Source: Candidatus Gastranaerophilales bacterium HUM_1 (GTDB lineage Bacteria > Cyanobacteriota > Vampirovibrionia > Gastranaerophilales > Gastranaerophilaceae). Taken from it: 44,212 nucleotides of DNA. This document shows, one piece after another, positions 22,768 through 32,088 of the stretch (position 1 is the first letter of the stretch; each line of letters starts with the position of its first letter). Position numbers and translations under genes: made by a program. The notes beneath the pieces were generated by a model. The model was not told where the DNA came from. It was given only the letters and a program-made list of their open reading frames with translations, and searched no databases. The DNA lies in NCBI GenBank assembly GCA_002103105.1, contig DAAY01000006.1:1-44212 (forward strand), given 5' to 3'.

Positions 22768-24642
22768 TTATTTTATTTTTAAAGCTCTTAGTGAATTAAG
22801 TACTGCAATCAATGTTACGCCAACATCTGCAAATACTGCACCCCACATCGTTACAAATCCAAAAGCTCCTAGAATTAAGAATAGTACTTTTATTCCCAGT
22901 GCAAATGCAATATTTTCTTTGACAATCATTAAAGTTTGTTTTGCAATTTTGATTGCTGTTGCAACTTTTGTTGGTTTGTCGTCCATAATAACAACATCTG
23001 CGGCTTCTATTGCAGCATCAGAGCCAAGTCCACCCATTGCAATTCCAACATCTGCTCTTGTTAAAACAGGAGCATCATTAATTCCATCTCCAACAAATAT
23101 TACACTTTTGTTTTTCGTTTTTTGTTCAATTATATCTTCAATTTTATCCACTTTATCAATAGGTAATAGTTGAGTGTATGCTTTATCTAAATTTAATTTT
23201 TTTGCGACTGCAAGTCCAGATTCTTCTGTGTCACCTGTAAGCATTACGGTTTGGAGTTTTAACTTCTTAAGTTCAATTATTGCTTTTTGAGCATCTTCTT
23301 TTAATTCGTCTGATATAACAATGTATCCAAGAAATTTGCTATTTTTAGCTGTATAAACGATTGTTCCTGTTTCGTTTGCTTTTTGGTAGTTAATATTATG
23401 ATTTTTTAATAGGTTTTCATTCCCAACGAGGATAGAGCATCCATTTATTTCTGCTCGAACTCCATTTCCTGCGATTTCAGAAATTTCTGAAATTTTATTT
23501 TTGTCTATGCTTTTATCATACGCTTTTTTAATAGATAGTGCTATTGGATGGTTAGAATAACTTTCTGCATAGGCTGTAAGTTCAAGTAATTCTTCTTTTG
23601 TTGTACCTTCTTGTTGTACAATTTTGACAACTTTAAAACATCCTTGAGTTAGTGTACCTGTTTTGTCAAATACAATTGTTTCTGGTTTGGATAATAATTC
23701 AAGATATGAGCTTCCTTTGACTAAAATTCCACATTTAGAAGCTCCTCCGATCCCTGCAAAAAAGCCGAGCGGAACAGATATTACTAATGCACATGGACAA
23801 GATATTACTAAAAATGTTAAAGCTCTATTTATCCAAACTGAAAAATTACTACCAAAAATAAGTGGAGGTAAAATTGCAAGAAATAATGCTGCTAAAACAA
23901 CTACTGGAGTGTATATTTTTGCAAATTTAGTTATAAAGTTTTCGGTTTTAGTTTTTTTAGAACTTGCATTTTCTACTAAATCCAAAATTTTAGAAACCGT
24001 AGATTGTCCATATTCTTTGGTCACTCTAATTTTAAGAAGTCCATTTGTATTGATACAGCCACTGATTGCCTCATCTCCAATTTTTACTTCTCTTGGCCTT
24101 GATTCGCCTGTTAGGGCTGAGGTGTCAAGAGTTGCAGTACCGTCAATAATAATTCCATCAAGCGGAATTTTTTCTCCTGTTTTTACAATTATGGTATCTC
24201 CAATTTTTACTTCGTAAGGAGAAATTTTAATTAAATCTCCGTCTTTTTTGATATTTGCATAATCTGGGCGGATGTCCATTAGTTCGGTTATAGAATTTTG
24301 CGATTTTTCAACGGCTTTGTCTTGAAGATATTCTCCAATTTGGTATAAAACCATTACCATAACAGCTTCTGGATATTCCTTTATTCCAATTGCTCCGAGG
24401 GTTGCTATTCCCATTAAGAAGTTTTCATCAAAGACTTGTCCTTTTATGATATTTTTCAACGCTTTGAATATAATATCGTAGCCAGCAATGAGGTATGCCA
24501 TTCCAAGGACTGTGCATTTTAATATTGTAGAATGTGTGAATAACATTGCGGTTATAAATAAAAGTATTGCGAGAACTATTCTTGAAAGTATTATTCTTTC
24601 ATTATTCTCTTCTTCGTGTACGTGGTGATGGTGCTCGCACAT
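22768..24642 (-). CDS. Zn2+/Cd2+-type P1B ATPase (CadA/ZntA-like)
   Basis: A 624-aa heavy-metal efflux pump. The N-terminus is a His-rich metal-binding tail (MCEHHHHVHEEE) instead of an HMA domain. The A-domain TGE is at 178-180; the CPC metal site SCPCALVIS (C282, C284) is typical of Zn/Cd/Pb rather than Cu pumps. D326 in DKTGT is the phosphorylated Asp, then GDGINDAPVLTRADVGIAMG in the P-domain. The final membrane segment ADVGVTLIAVLNSLRAL has the Asp expected of P1B-2 pumps. AAAGGA lies seven bases before the ATG. The promoter upstream has an ArsR-type palindrome in its spacer, and the zinc-sensor gene is divergent, so transcription is likely induced by Zn or Cd. Confidence 0.94.
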   Translation of the reverse strand: MCEHHHHVHEEENNERIILSRIVLAILLFITAMLFTHSTILKCTVLGMAYLIAGYDIIFKALKNIIKGQVFDENFLMGIATLGAIGIKEYPEAVMVMVLYQIGEYLQDKAVEKSQNSITELMDIRPDYANIKKDGDLIKISPYEVKIGDTIIVKTGEKIPLDGIIIDGTATLDTSALTGESRPREVKIGDEAISGCINTNGLLKIRVTKEYGQSTVSKILDLVENASSKKTKTENFITKFAKIYTPVVVLAALFLAILPPLIFGSNFSVWINRALTFLVISCPCALVISVPLGFFAGIGGASKCGILVKGSSYLELLSKPETIVFDKTGTLTQGCFKVVKIVQQEGTTKEELLELTAYAESYSNHPIALSIKKAYDKSIDKNKISEISEIAGNGVRAEINGCSILVGNENLLKNHNINYQKANETGTIVYTAKNSKFLGYIVISDELKEDAQKAIIELKKLKLQTVMLTGDTEESGLAVAKKLNLDKAYTQLLPIDKVDKIEDIIEQKTKNKSVIFVGDGINDAPVLTRADVGIAMGGLGSDAAIEAADVVIMDDKPTKVATAIKIAKQTLMIVKENIAFALGIKVLFLILGAFGFVTMWGAVFADVGVTLIAVLNSLRALKIK

Positions 24643-24658
24643 AAATACGTCCTTTCAA

Positions 24659-24674
24659 TTGAATAATTGTTCAA
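24659..24674. promoter_or_regulatory. ArsR/SmtB-type operator candidate 1
   Basis: TTGAATAATTGTTCAA: arms TTGAA and TTCAA around a 6-base centre, located between the ATPase promoter start point and its ribosome site. Confidence 0.55.
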
Positions 24675-24682
24675 CTATTTAT

Positions 24683-24712
24683 AGTATAATTGAACATGTA
24701 TTCAATTGTCAA
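24683..24712 (-). promoter_or_regulatory. Promoter of the metal ATPase with an internal operator
   Basis: On the minus strand TTGACA (24712-24707), 18-bp spacer, TATACT (24688-24683). The spacer is filled by the palindrome AATTGAA-CATGTA-TTCAATT (24688-24707), a classic position for an ArsR-family repressor. Confidence 0.7.
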
Positions 24713-24749
24713 TTGTGTAAACGAATATTTGTAATTAAAGTTTACACAG

Positions 24750-24778
24750 TTGAACAACTGTTCATTTGATGTTAAAAT
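24750..24778 (+). promoter_or_regulatory. Promoter and operator of the zinc-sensor gene
   Basis: TTGAAC (24750-24755), 17-bp spacer, TAAAAT (24773-24778). The palindrome TGAACA-AC-TGTTCA (24751-24764) covers the -35 and the spacer, so the regulator probably represses itself. Confidence 0.6.
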
Positions 24779-24803
24779 AATAATGTAATATATAGGAGCA
24801 AAT

Positions 24804-25160
24804 ATGACTGTAGAATTGAAAAAATCAGATTGCGAAGCAATAAATGCAGATATTGTTGAAAGTGTTAAACCTAAAATGCCAGAAATGAGTTTGCTATATG
24901 ATTTGTCAGATTTTTTCAAGGTTATGGGTGATGGAACTCGTATCCAGCTTCTTTGGGCTTTAGATCAAAGTGATATGTGTGTTGGTGATTTGGCTGTTCT
25001 TTTGAATATGACAAAATCCGCCGTTTCTCATCAACTAAAAGTTTTAAAAACCGCAAAACTTGTCCGTTCTCAAAAGAAAGGTAAGAACGTTTATTATACA
25101 TTGAGTGACGAACACGTTAAAACTCTATTAGAAATGGCTCTTGAACACGTTTGCGAATAA
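24804..25160 (+). CDS. ArsR/SmtB-family zinc-responsive repressor
   Basis: A 118-aa winged-helix repressor (FKVMGDGTRIQLLWAL; recognition helix about MTKSAVSHQLKVLKTAKLV). The C-terminal alpha5 zinc site is perfect: D102-x-H104-x10-H115-x2-E118, the same spacing as SmtB D104/H106/H117/E120. C59 and D62 in DMCVGD line up, with the same two-residue offset, with C61 and D64 of the second (alpha3N) site, and there is an N-terminal C10. So it probably senses zinc and perhaps cadmium, releasing DNA when metal is bound. AGGAG is six bases before the ATG. It is divergent from the CadA-like ATPase across three palindromes. The SmtB-like layout agrees with a cyanobacterial relative. Confidence 0.94.
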   Translation: MTVELKKSDCEAINADIVESVKPKMPEMSLLYDLSDFFKVMGDGTRIQLLWALDQSDMCVGDLAVLLNMTKSAVSHQLKVLKTAKLVRSQKKGKNVYYTLSDEHVKTLLEMALEHVCE

Positions 25161-25170
25161 GTTATTTTTA

Positions 25171-25797
25171 TTATGCTACGGTTTTGATTTTTGAACCAGC
25201 TTCTGGAGTTTGAGTTTGTTGAGCTTGTTGTTCTGGTTTCTTGTCATCTTTTTTGTTTTCATCAAGTCCCATTGTTCTCAAGATTGGGTGAATAAGTGGG
25301 TGAGAAATAACTGGAGCAATGACAGCCAAACCTGTTACAGAACCAACAATTGAAGTAAGCTCGGTAAGACCTTTTGCAAAATCTTCGTTAATTTTATCTT
25401 TTGTTATTTTTTCTGTTTTAAGAGTTTTATTTATTTCTTCTAATTTTGCAGCTTTTTCGGTGTCGTTCATTTTGTAATATTTCATAAAGTCGCCAGAATT
25501 TTTAAATACTTTGAATACTGGTTCGTCTTTGTACATTTTTCTTGCTAGAGCGAATGTACCTTTTCTAAGAATAGGCATTACTGCTGCTAAATAAATTCCT
25601 AAACAAGTCATTTGATATAAAAATTCTTTTGTAGATGAGAATTTTTTTGTTTGTGAGTCAATATCTTTATCTCCAAGGATGAATGCTGGTCTTCCTACGG
25701 CTTTTAGGCATGTTTCGGTTGTAATTTGTGTAACCGTGCTTTGTGTCATGTTATATAATGCTGGGCTTGTTACAAAAGATTGAATTGCACTTATCAT
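25171..25797 (-). CDS. Membrane protein, paralogue of the next gene upstream
   Basis: A 208-aa protein with about two hydrophobic segments (EFLYQMTCLGIYLAAVMPIL and LTSIVGSVTGLAVIAPVISH) and a Lys/Gln-rich tail. It shares with the gene just upstream the phrase K-x-x-x-RP-x-F-x-x-x-D-K, then TKK-[FY]-x-[SA]-[TL]-[KR]-E. The two are probably tandem paralogues. The gap between them is one base (TAATATG), so they are coupled. No known family recognised; function unknown. Confidence 0.75.
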   Translation of the reverse strand: MISAIQSFVTSPALYNMTQSTVTQITTETCLKAVGRPAFILGDKDIDSQTKKFSSTKEFLYQMTCLGIYLAAVMPILRKGTFALARKMYKDEPVFKVFKNSGDFMKYYKMNDTEKAAKLEEINKTLKTEKITKDKINEDFAKGLTELTSIVGSVTGLAVIAPVISHPLIHPILRTMGLDENKKDDKKPEQQAQQTQTPEAGSKIKTVA

Positions 25798-25798
25798 A

Positions 25799-26353
25799 TT
25801 AACCTACCCTCATTCCTTGATTTCTAAAACTTGCAATTGGTTGCATAGGGTAAGCTCCTGTGTGTGCAATGTTGCCTGTTTTTGGTACTTCTGGTTTATT
25901 AGGAATGTCAATTTGTTCTGTTTTAGAAGTTATGTCTAATTTTGCAGGTTGAGAATCTTTATTATCTTTTTTGCTTCCGTGGAAAATTCTATCTGTGAAT
26001 GGTTTTACAAAAACAGAACATAAGCCTGGAATTACAACTAATGCTGCTATACAAACGCCTAGAAATCTCAAGTTGTGTTTAGCTTTTTTTGCTTTTTCCA
26101 CATCTTTTACTAAATCTGCACCTTTGCCTGCTAAATAACCACAAGCAAGGTATGTTGGGATTGCAATTACTTCTGTAAGCCCTTCTCTCAATGCTGTGTA
26201 TTTTTTGGTTTCGGGAGCTTCTTTTTTATCCATCATAGTGAACATTGGACGGCAAATTCCCTTTGCTGTTGCAATTGCGACTACCGCATATGCTGGATTA
26301 TTATCTTTCCCTACTGATTCACAAACTGTTTTAAACGTACTACTTAATGACAT
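25799..26353 (-). CDS. Membrane protein, first of a paralogous pair
   Basis: A 184-aa product with hydrophobic segments VIAIPTYLACGYLAGKG and LGVCIAALVVIPGLCSVFV and a polar tail with Pro/Asn/Thr (TSKTEQIDIPNKPEVPKTGN). The N-terminal part KGICRPMFTMMDKKEAPETK-KYTALREGLTE matches in pattern the following gene, which it precedes by one base. A ribosome site is not strong (GGAAAAACAAA). Probably forms a complex with its paralogue; the role is unknown. Confidence 0.75.
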   Translation of the reverse strand: MSLSSTFKTVCESVGKDNNPAYAVVAIATAKGICRPMFTMMDKKEAPETKKYTALREGLTEVIAIPTYLACGYLAGKGADLVKDVEKAKKAKHNLRFLGVCIAALVVIPGLCSVFVKPFTDRIFHGSKKDNKDSQPAKLDITSKTEQIDIPNKPEVPKTGNIAHTGAYPMQPIASFRNQGMRVG

Positions 26354-26574
26354 TTTGTTTTTCCTAAATTAAAATTTTTGTGGCATGTATTTGGAAGCCA
26401 TCATTTATTGTAAATCAAAAGAAAAAAAATTTTGCTAATTTAGATAAAAAATATATAAAAATTTTTATATTCGCTTTACATAAGTTAAAATAAAACACTT
26501 ATAAATTAAAGATTTTGGGCATTTTTGTCGTTACTTAAAAAGTAAAAGGTAAAATACGAAAGGTTACATTCAAA

Positions 26575-29500
26575 TTGGCAGGCGATGAATTCAGCCTAGA
26601 AAATGGCAGAAAAATAAATAAATCGCAGATAAATGGTGAAATTTTAAAATCCAAATTATCTCAAAACGATAAATATCAAAAGATATTTAGTCTTTTTGAT
26701 GCTAATAATGATGGAAAATTAGATGATAAAGAGGTTGAATCTTTCTTTGAAAAAATGAAATCTTATGCTTCAAAAGGAAAATCTTCTGTTTTTGAATCTG
26801 GGGAAGCAGAAGAATTTTTGAAAGAATTTAAAGATGCAAAAGGGAAAAGCCTTTCTGATAACGGGGTTAAGGTTGGTGATTTGTTTGGTTTTGTTGCTGA
26901 TATTTCAGATGTAGGCTTTGATCCCGTGAAAAAAGCTCAAACATTGGTTAATAAAGGAAAGATGAATGGAAATATCTATTCATCTGAAGAGATTAAAAAC
27001 ATTGCAACAACTGAATTATCTCAAGATGTTCAAGATGCAATAAAGATGTTTCAAGCTCAAAAAGATGGTCAAGGGTCTGTTAGTGACTTATATAATTTGT
27101 TGAAGGAAAAATTTGGTTCTGATGAAGCAGCTTCTAAAGTGTATGCAAAACTCTGCGAAGAAAAGTTGGGCGCAAGTTTCTTATATAAAGCAAAGAATTT
27201 TGAGTTAACAGAAAAAGATTATTGGAGTGAAAAAGCTAATTTAGCAAAAGAGTTATATGAAACAACTGGCGATGAGATATATAATTCTCAAGCTCAAGAG
27301 TTTGAAAATAGAGCAAATGCAGTTAAGGGCAAAACTGTTACAAAACAAATTCAAACAAGAGTTCAAACAGGTTTTAAGAATGATAAAGTTGCAGATAAAG
27401 CTGTAAGTGCTTCAGCTACATATAAAACAGTGACTAAAAACGTAACAGAAACAATTTATCCTCTAATGGATTTTGACAAGACATTTTTGGAAGAAAGAGG
27501 TATTAAATATAATGAAGATGCGGTAGAAAATTATGACCGCAAAAAAGCCGAAACTCAAACGTTAGTTGAAATGAATAATACTTTAGAAGAGGTAAAATCC
27601 CAAATTGCTAAGACGACCGCTTATAGTGATTCTGCCAGAGTAAAAGCTCCAAATGAACCAAATTATGAGCTTTCTCAAGGTCGTTCAACAGAATATATGA
27701 TGGATTCAACAAGAGTTGATGAACTAGAATCTGGGGTTTATTTTGTATATAAAAAATTGTTCGGAAGTGATGAAAATATAAATGCTGCGTTGAAGCGTAT
27801 TGGAGTTGATTCTACGGTTTCTTCAACAGGAAGAATGTCTAATGCTAATCAAGCAGGAAAAGCATTAGTAAAGTATTTGGAAAATAATTTTAAAGCTGCA
27901 TGTGGAGATAAAACTTTTGAACAACACCAAAAAGAAACAACTGAAGCATATAAACAAGCTTATGGAGATAAAAATAGTACAGATATAGCAAATGCCTTTA
28001 TTCAAAGTCAGCAAGAAGGCATACAAAATGTTAAAACGGCTGTATCTGGAGTTGGTATGGTTGTGATGCTTGCAGGTCAATTTGTTCCAGGGGGTAATGT
28101 TGCTACTGGTATGATTTGGGGTGGTTTAGCTACTGCCACTTTGGGAAGTTCTGCTGTTTCATTAAGTGAAGCTACGAGTAAAAAAGGTGGAATGACCCAA
28201 GAAGATAAATCTGAAATAATAAAAGAATTGAGTACAAGTGTAGCTCTTACTGCTACTGGTATGGGAATTGGTAAAGTGTCATCTGCTATGTATGGTCAAT
28301 TAATTTTGAAAAATTGCCCAATGTTAGCTTCCAAAATTCTTGAAATTGGTGCTGATGCTACATTGAGTGCTGTTTCAACAGCTGTTATTACTGGCGAATT
28401 AGACCTTAAAGGCGAAGGGTTAAGCCAACTTATTCCAATATTAACAGGGTTATTGAAATCAAAAGGGAGTTTGAAAACATACTTGATGGATGATTTCAAA
28501 GCTACTTCTGCGGCTAGAGCAAATAAAAAGACTTTATCTGAACCAACAAATAAAAAAACTCAAGACTCAAATGTTCAAGAAATTAAGGAACAAGAATTAT
28601 CCAGCGTAAAAGAATCTTCTTCTAAAAAAATAAATTCGGATGAGCCTCAAGGAGCATTAAAAGTTCAAGAAAAAGAAACTCCTGCCAAAACGCCAGAAGA
28701 GGTTAAGCAAGAGTTGACTGAAGTTATGAAAAGTCAAGGTTACGAAGAATGGAATATTAAGCATTTATTAAATTCTGGGAAAGCAGATTTGAATATCGTT
28801 CTTGATTTAGTTAAAAATCCAAAATTTAATAAACTAAAGCTCATGTCTGTAACTTTGGAAAAGATAAATAAAGAAAATGTTGAATTTATTAATAAACTCA
28901 TAGAAACAAAATATTATAAAAAACTTGGAAAACATACAGATTATGTTACAAGTACTATTTTATCTGTAACAAATAAAAATACGATTTCACTTATAAATAA
29001 GATGGTTGATGATGGGACCTTGACTGCTGATAACAATACTGATATTTGGAAAATCGTAGGAACAGCAACAAACAATAATGCTTCTATGAAATATATTAGT
29101 GAGTTTTATGATACTGAAAAAGATTTCTTCCTTTCTCACATGGGCTTTTCTGTTGATTATCAGCTAAAAGAATTATATGCAAGCCATTTTACTAATATAA
29201 CAGATAAAAATGTTGATTTTGCAATTGAACTATTACATTCAAGACGTGGCAAGCTTAATGATAGTAATCTTGACGATTATATAAATATTATAAAATCAAT
29301 TGATAAACAAGGTTATTCTTTCCTTGATGCAAATGATAAACATACGTTGTTATCAGTAATAGCGGAAATGACTGACACTGATAAAGCATTATTAAAAAAA
29401 CACGGATTTAATATTGATACAATTTTCAAAACCCTTTCTGGAGTTAAGCCAAATGTTAAGATTTCATCTGCTCAGCAACGAGAATTTTTAGTGACAACAT

Positions 29501-31719
29501 TATCAAATAATAACACTAAAGCAAATAAAGTCTTTAAAGAATTTGATTTTGCTAAATATGGTACAGATGGATTGCCTTTAAAATACTCTAGAAAAGATTT
29601 TATGAATAATGTAGAAGATATTCTGAATGATTTACCGACTCAAGATAGAGTTGAAATTCTATCTCATTATGGAATTGAAAATGACAACTTTGACGGGTTG
29701 TTGAATAACAGACCATTTGAAGATTTATCTGGTTACTCTCCAGAATTTAAAAATGCAGCAAAAAAAGTTCAATCTGAAATTGACAAGTTTACAACTAAAA
29801 ATGAAGTAGATATTCCAGATAAAGAAGTTAAAGAGATTCTTGATGGGTTAATCAAGGGCTTGCCAGAATTTACCTCTATTGTTGGAAAACAGCAACATGG
29901 AACTCATGCGTATTCGGTTGATATTCACATGTTGAAGGTCCTACAAGATGCAATGAATAATCCAGCGTATAGCAAATTATCTGATAAGAGTAAGACTGTT
30001 TTGAAATTTGCAGCAATTCTCCATGATGTTGGAAAGGCTGCTGGAGTAGTTGATTCAAATCATTTTAGAACAAGTGCAAATTATATGTCATCAATCTTAG
30101 ATAAATTTAATTTGCCAACAGAAATGAAACATCAAATTATTGATGCGGTTGATAATCACCACTGGTTTGGAGATTTTAATACTGACAAACTTTCAGCTCA
30201 AGATGTGGCTGCAAAATGTCGTCGCTCTGGAGATTTAGATGTTTACAAAATTTTAGCTAAAGCTGATTTGGCTAATGTTAGTTCGACTTTCCATTATCGC
30301 ATTACAGGGACTTCAAATAAAGCCGAATATGATGCTTTTATTGATAAGAAAATGTCTGAAGTTGATGTTGAAATAAAGAAAATGAATAGTAATGCGCCTG
30401 TTGTATTTGATTCAAAAATTCTTAATGGCGGTAAAAAATTCCCAACTAAAAAAGTTGTGAAAGATGGTGTTGAATATAATGTTAGAGTTCTTAATTTGGC
30501 AGATCTTCCAGAGGGTATGCCATTAGAAAAATATGGATTTGTCTCTGGAACGACCAAGGAGAATGCTACATTTGGTGTTCATTTTTCCGATTCTCTAAAA
30601 GAGTCTTATGATGTAATAATGTCTGATTCTCGAAGATTGGCACAAGGTCATCCGATTTTTTCTTATATGCTATTGAAATGGGGTCATGCTGGTAGAATTT
30701 CTCAAGAAGGCTTGATTTTTAACGTAGATAATTCAAATACAGTTATCGCATCCTCTGTAAATTCTGTTTCAGGTTTTAAGAAAAATTTAAGAGAGCATTC
30801 TTCTCCTTTCTTTAATGATGGTTCTATGGTTGCTAATGAAAGAGCAAAAATAAGTAATTTAATAAGAGAACATTTGAGCGAAAATGCTGGAGTTAAACTT
30901 TCTCGAGATGAATATGCAGAATTGTTTGATAAGTATTTAAAATCAAAGAAATATATTACCCAGATTAAAGAAGATGTAAAAATTGGGGACAAAGTAATTA
31001 AAGCAAATGACTTGAAATCGGCAATAGAAAAAGCTCAAGAAACACTGTTTACTTACAATAAAAGCAATGAAGTTGATGGAAGTTTTGATGGAAATAACGA
31101 GATGACAACTGTTGACCCTGTTCCAGTTGGTCTTTATTCTACAAAATTTAGAATAGAAGATTGTTCTCCTGAGTTATTAAAGATGGCTGAAGAGGAAGGT
31201 TTGCCAATTATTTTAAACCCAGCAAAAACAAACGCCTGGAGTGTTGGAGATGATGTAAAACCGATTGTTTCAGATAACCCTTCTGGTTCTGCAATGAGTT
31301 TTAGCAAAGTTAAATCTAAATTGACTTCTTTCTTTAATAAATCCTCAAAAATTTCTAAAAAGGATGCTGAAAGCTTTTTGAAACAATTTACCTTAAAGCA
31401 AGTGGGCTCAGGACGTGTTGTGCGACGTTTTGACGACGATGATATTGCCTATTTAGTTGAATATGTCCAAAAATATCCAAAAGAGGTTTATTCTCTTGCA
31501 AATGAATTAACTTTAAATGAACATGGCGATTCAGTTCCAAGATTTTCATTCTTTTCTATTAGTATCTTAGCACCAGTAATGAATAAACATCCAAAAAAGG
31601 TTTCTACTTTGCTTGGGATGACAAAAGAGAACGAAAATGGATTGGTTGTACCAAAATATTCTGCTAAAGAAATAGAGAATATAATTCTCTCAAAAACTTA
31701 CAATAAAGTTATTAAATAA
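26575..31719 (+). CDS. Giant EF-hand and HD-domain protein
   Basis: This 1714-aa protein has, in order, an EF-hand loop DANNDGKLDDKE (D42-E53), then a Lys/Glu/Gln-rich helical region. Hydrophobic Gly/Ala segments follow (about 490-610, e.g. GVGMVVMLAGQFVPGGNV and VALTATGMGIGKV), then irregular helical repeats (about 750-950) with phrases such as NKENVEFINKLI, NKNTISLINKMV and DKNVDFAIELL. The HD phosphohydrolase core has H1111 (GTHAYSVD), HDVGK at H1150-D1151 and DNHHWFGD at D1193. A long C-terminal region of about 500 residues of unknown fold completes it. TTG 26575 is used because no ATG is near; AAAGG lies 11 bases upstream, a long spacing. The HD core suggests hydrolysis of a nucleotide or RNA-type substrate; the EF-hand suggests calcium binding. 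No signal peptide is seen. The arrangement is not one I recognise. Confidence 0.8.
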   Translation: MAGDEFSLENGRKINKSQINGEILKSKLSQNDKYQKIFSLFDANNDGKLDDKEVESFFEKMKSYASKGKSSVFESGEAEEFLKEFKDAKGKSLSDNGVKVGDLFGFVADISDVGFDPVKKAQTLVNKGKMNGNIYSSEEIKNIATTELSQDVQDAIKMFQAQKDGQGSVSDLYNLLKEKFGSDEAASKVYAKLCEEKLGASFLYKAKNFELTEKDYWSEKANLAKELYETTGDEIYNSQAQEFENRANAVKGKTVTKQIQTRVQTGFKNDKVADKAVSASATYKTVTKNVTETIYPLMDFDKTFLEERGIKYNEDAVENYDRKKAETQTLVEMNNTLEEVKSQIAKTTAYSDSARVKAPNEPNYELSQGRSTEYMMDSTRVDELESGVYFVYKKLFGSDENINAALKRIGVDSTVSSTGRMSNANQAGKALVKYLENNFKAACGDKTFEQHQKETTEAYKQAYGDKNSTDIANAFIQSQQEGIQNVKTAVSGVGMVVMLAGQFVPGGNVATGMIWGGLATATLGSSAVSLSEATSKKGGMTQEDKSEIIKELSTSVALTATGMGIGKVSSAMYGQLILKNCPMLASKILEIGADATLSAVSTAVITGELDLKGEGLSQLIPILTGLLKSKGSLKTYLMDDFKATSAARANKKTLSEPTNKKTQDSNVQEIKEQELSSVKESSSKKINSDEPQGALKVQEKETPAKTPEEVKQELTEVMKSQGYEEWNIKHLLNSGKADLNIVLDLVKNPKFNKLKLMSVTLEKINKENVEFINKLIETKYYKKLGKHTDYVTSTILSVTNKNTISLINKMVDDGTLTADNNTDIWKIVGTATNNNASMKYISEFYDTEKDFFLSHMGFSVDYQLKELYASHFTNITDKNVDFAIELLHSRRGKLNDSNLDDYINIIKSIDKQGYSFLDANDKHTLLSVIAEMTDTDKALLKKHGFNIDTIFKTLSGVKPNVKISSAQQREFLVTTLSNNNTKANKVFKEFDFAKYGTDGLPLKYSRKDFMNNVEDILNDLPTQDRVEILSHYGIENDNFDGLLNNRPFEDLSGYSPEFKNAAKKVQSEIDKFTTKNEVDIPDKEVKEILDGLIKGLPEFTSIVGKQQHGTHAYSVDIHMLKVLQDAMNNPAYSKLSDKSKTVLKFAAILHDVGKAAGVVDSNHFRTSANYMSSILDKFNLPTEMKHQIIDAVDNHHWFGDFNTDKLSAQDVAAKCRRSGDLDVYKILAKADLANVSSTFHYRITGTSNKAEYDAFIDKKMSEVDVEIKKMNSNAPVVFDSKILNGGKKFPTKKVVKDGVEYNVRVLNLADLPEGMPLEKYGFVSGTTKENATFGVHFSDSLKESYDVIMSDSRRLAQGHPIFSYMLLKWGHAGRISQEGLIFNVDNSNTVIASSVNSVSGFKKNLREHSSPFFNDGSMVANERAKISNLIREHLSENAGVKLSRDEYAELFDKYLKSKKYITQIKEDVKIGDKVIKANDLKSAIEKAQETLFTYNKSNEVDGSFDGNNEMTTVDPVPVGLYSTKFRIEDCSPELLKMAEEEGLPIILNPAKTNAWSVGDDVKPIVSDNPSGSAMSFSKVKSKLTSFFNKSSKISKKDAESFLKQFTLKQVGSGRVVRRFDDDDIAYLVEYVQKYPKEVYSLANELTLNEHGDSVPRFSFFSISILAPVMNKHPKKVSTLLGMTKENENGLVVPKYSAKEIENIILSKTYNKVIK

Positions 31720-31731
31720 AATAAGTCAGAG

Positions 31732-32088
31732 TTAAACTTTTTCGACATCTTTTGTTGTTTGAACACCTTTGGCATCTTTCACTATAAAAGGTCTTACAAA
31801 AGCCCAAGTTCCATATAAAGAAGTTAATGCACCCAAAATACCTAAAGATTTGCTTATTTTTGAAAATTTACTCGTAAAAGAACTCAATGTTAATAACGTT
31901 GTTCCAGTCATAATTCCAAGATAACCTTTGAAAATCGTTCGAGGAACAAGGATTGAATCTGTCATATCAGCGGAATTTTTTGCCTTGTCATGAAACATTT
32001 TTAAAACATCTGTGGAGTTTTTATCTGATGTTTCTTGAGGTTTTGATGATGATGTAAAATTGTTTGTTGTGATTTTTGTTATTCTCAT
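31732..32088 (-). CDS. Small two-helix membrane protein
   Basis: A 118-aa product beginning MRITKITTNNFTSSSKPQET, with two hydrophobic segments, FKGYLGIMTGTTLLTLSSF and LGILGALTSLYGTWAFVRPF, and a short charged tail. It overlaps the preceding gene by four bases (ATGA), so it is translationally coupled to it. It shares the M-[RKN]-[IV]...FT/S-K N-terminal look of other window proteins. Unknown function. Confidence 0.65.
   Translation of the reverse strand: MRITKITTNNFTSSSKPQETSDKNSTDVLKMFHDKAKNSADMTDSILVPRTIFKGYLGIMTGTTLLTLSSFTSKFSKISKSLGILGALTSLYGTWAFVRPFIVKDAKGVQTTKDVEKV

Noticed and set aside
24671..24919. 82-codon minus-strand frame opposite the zinc sensor
   Set aside because: It runs antisense across the sensor start and the operator region; the promoter and palindromes there fit the two divergent genes.
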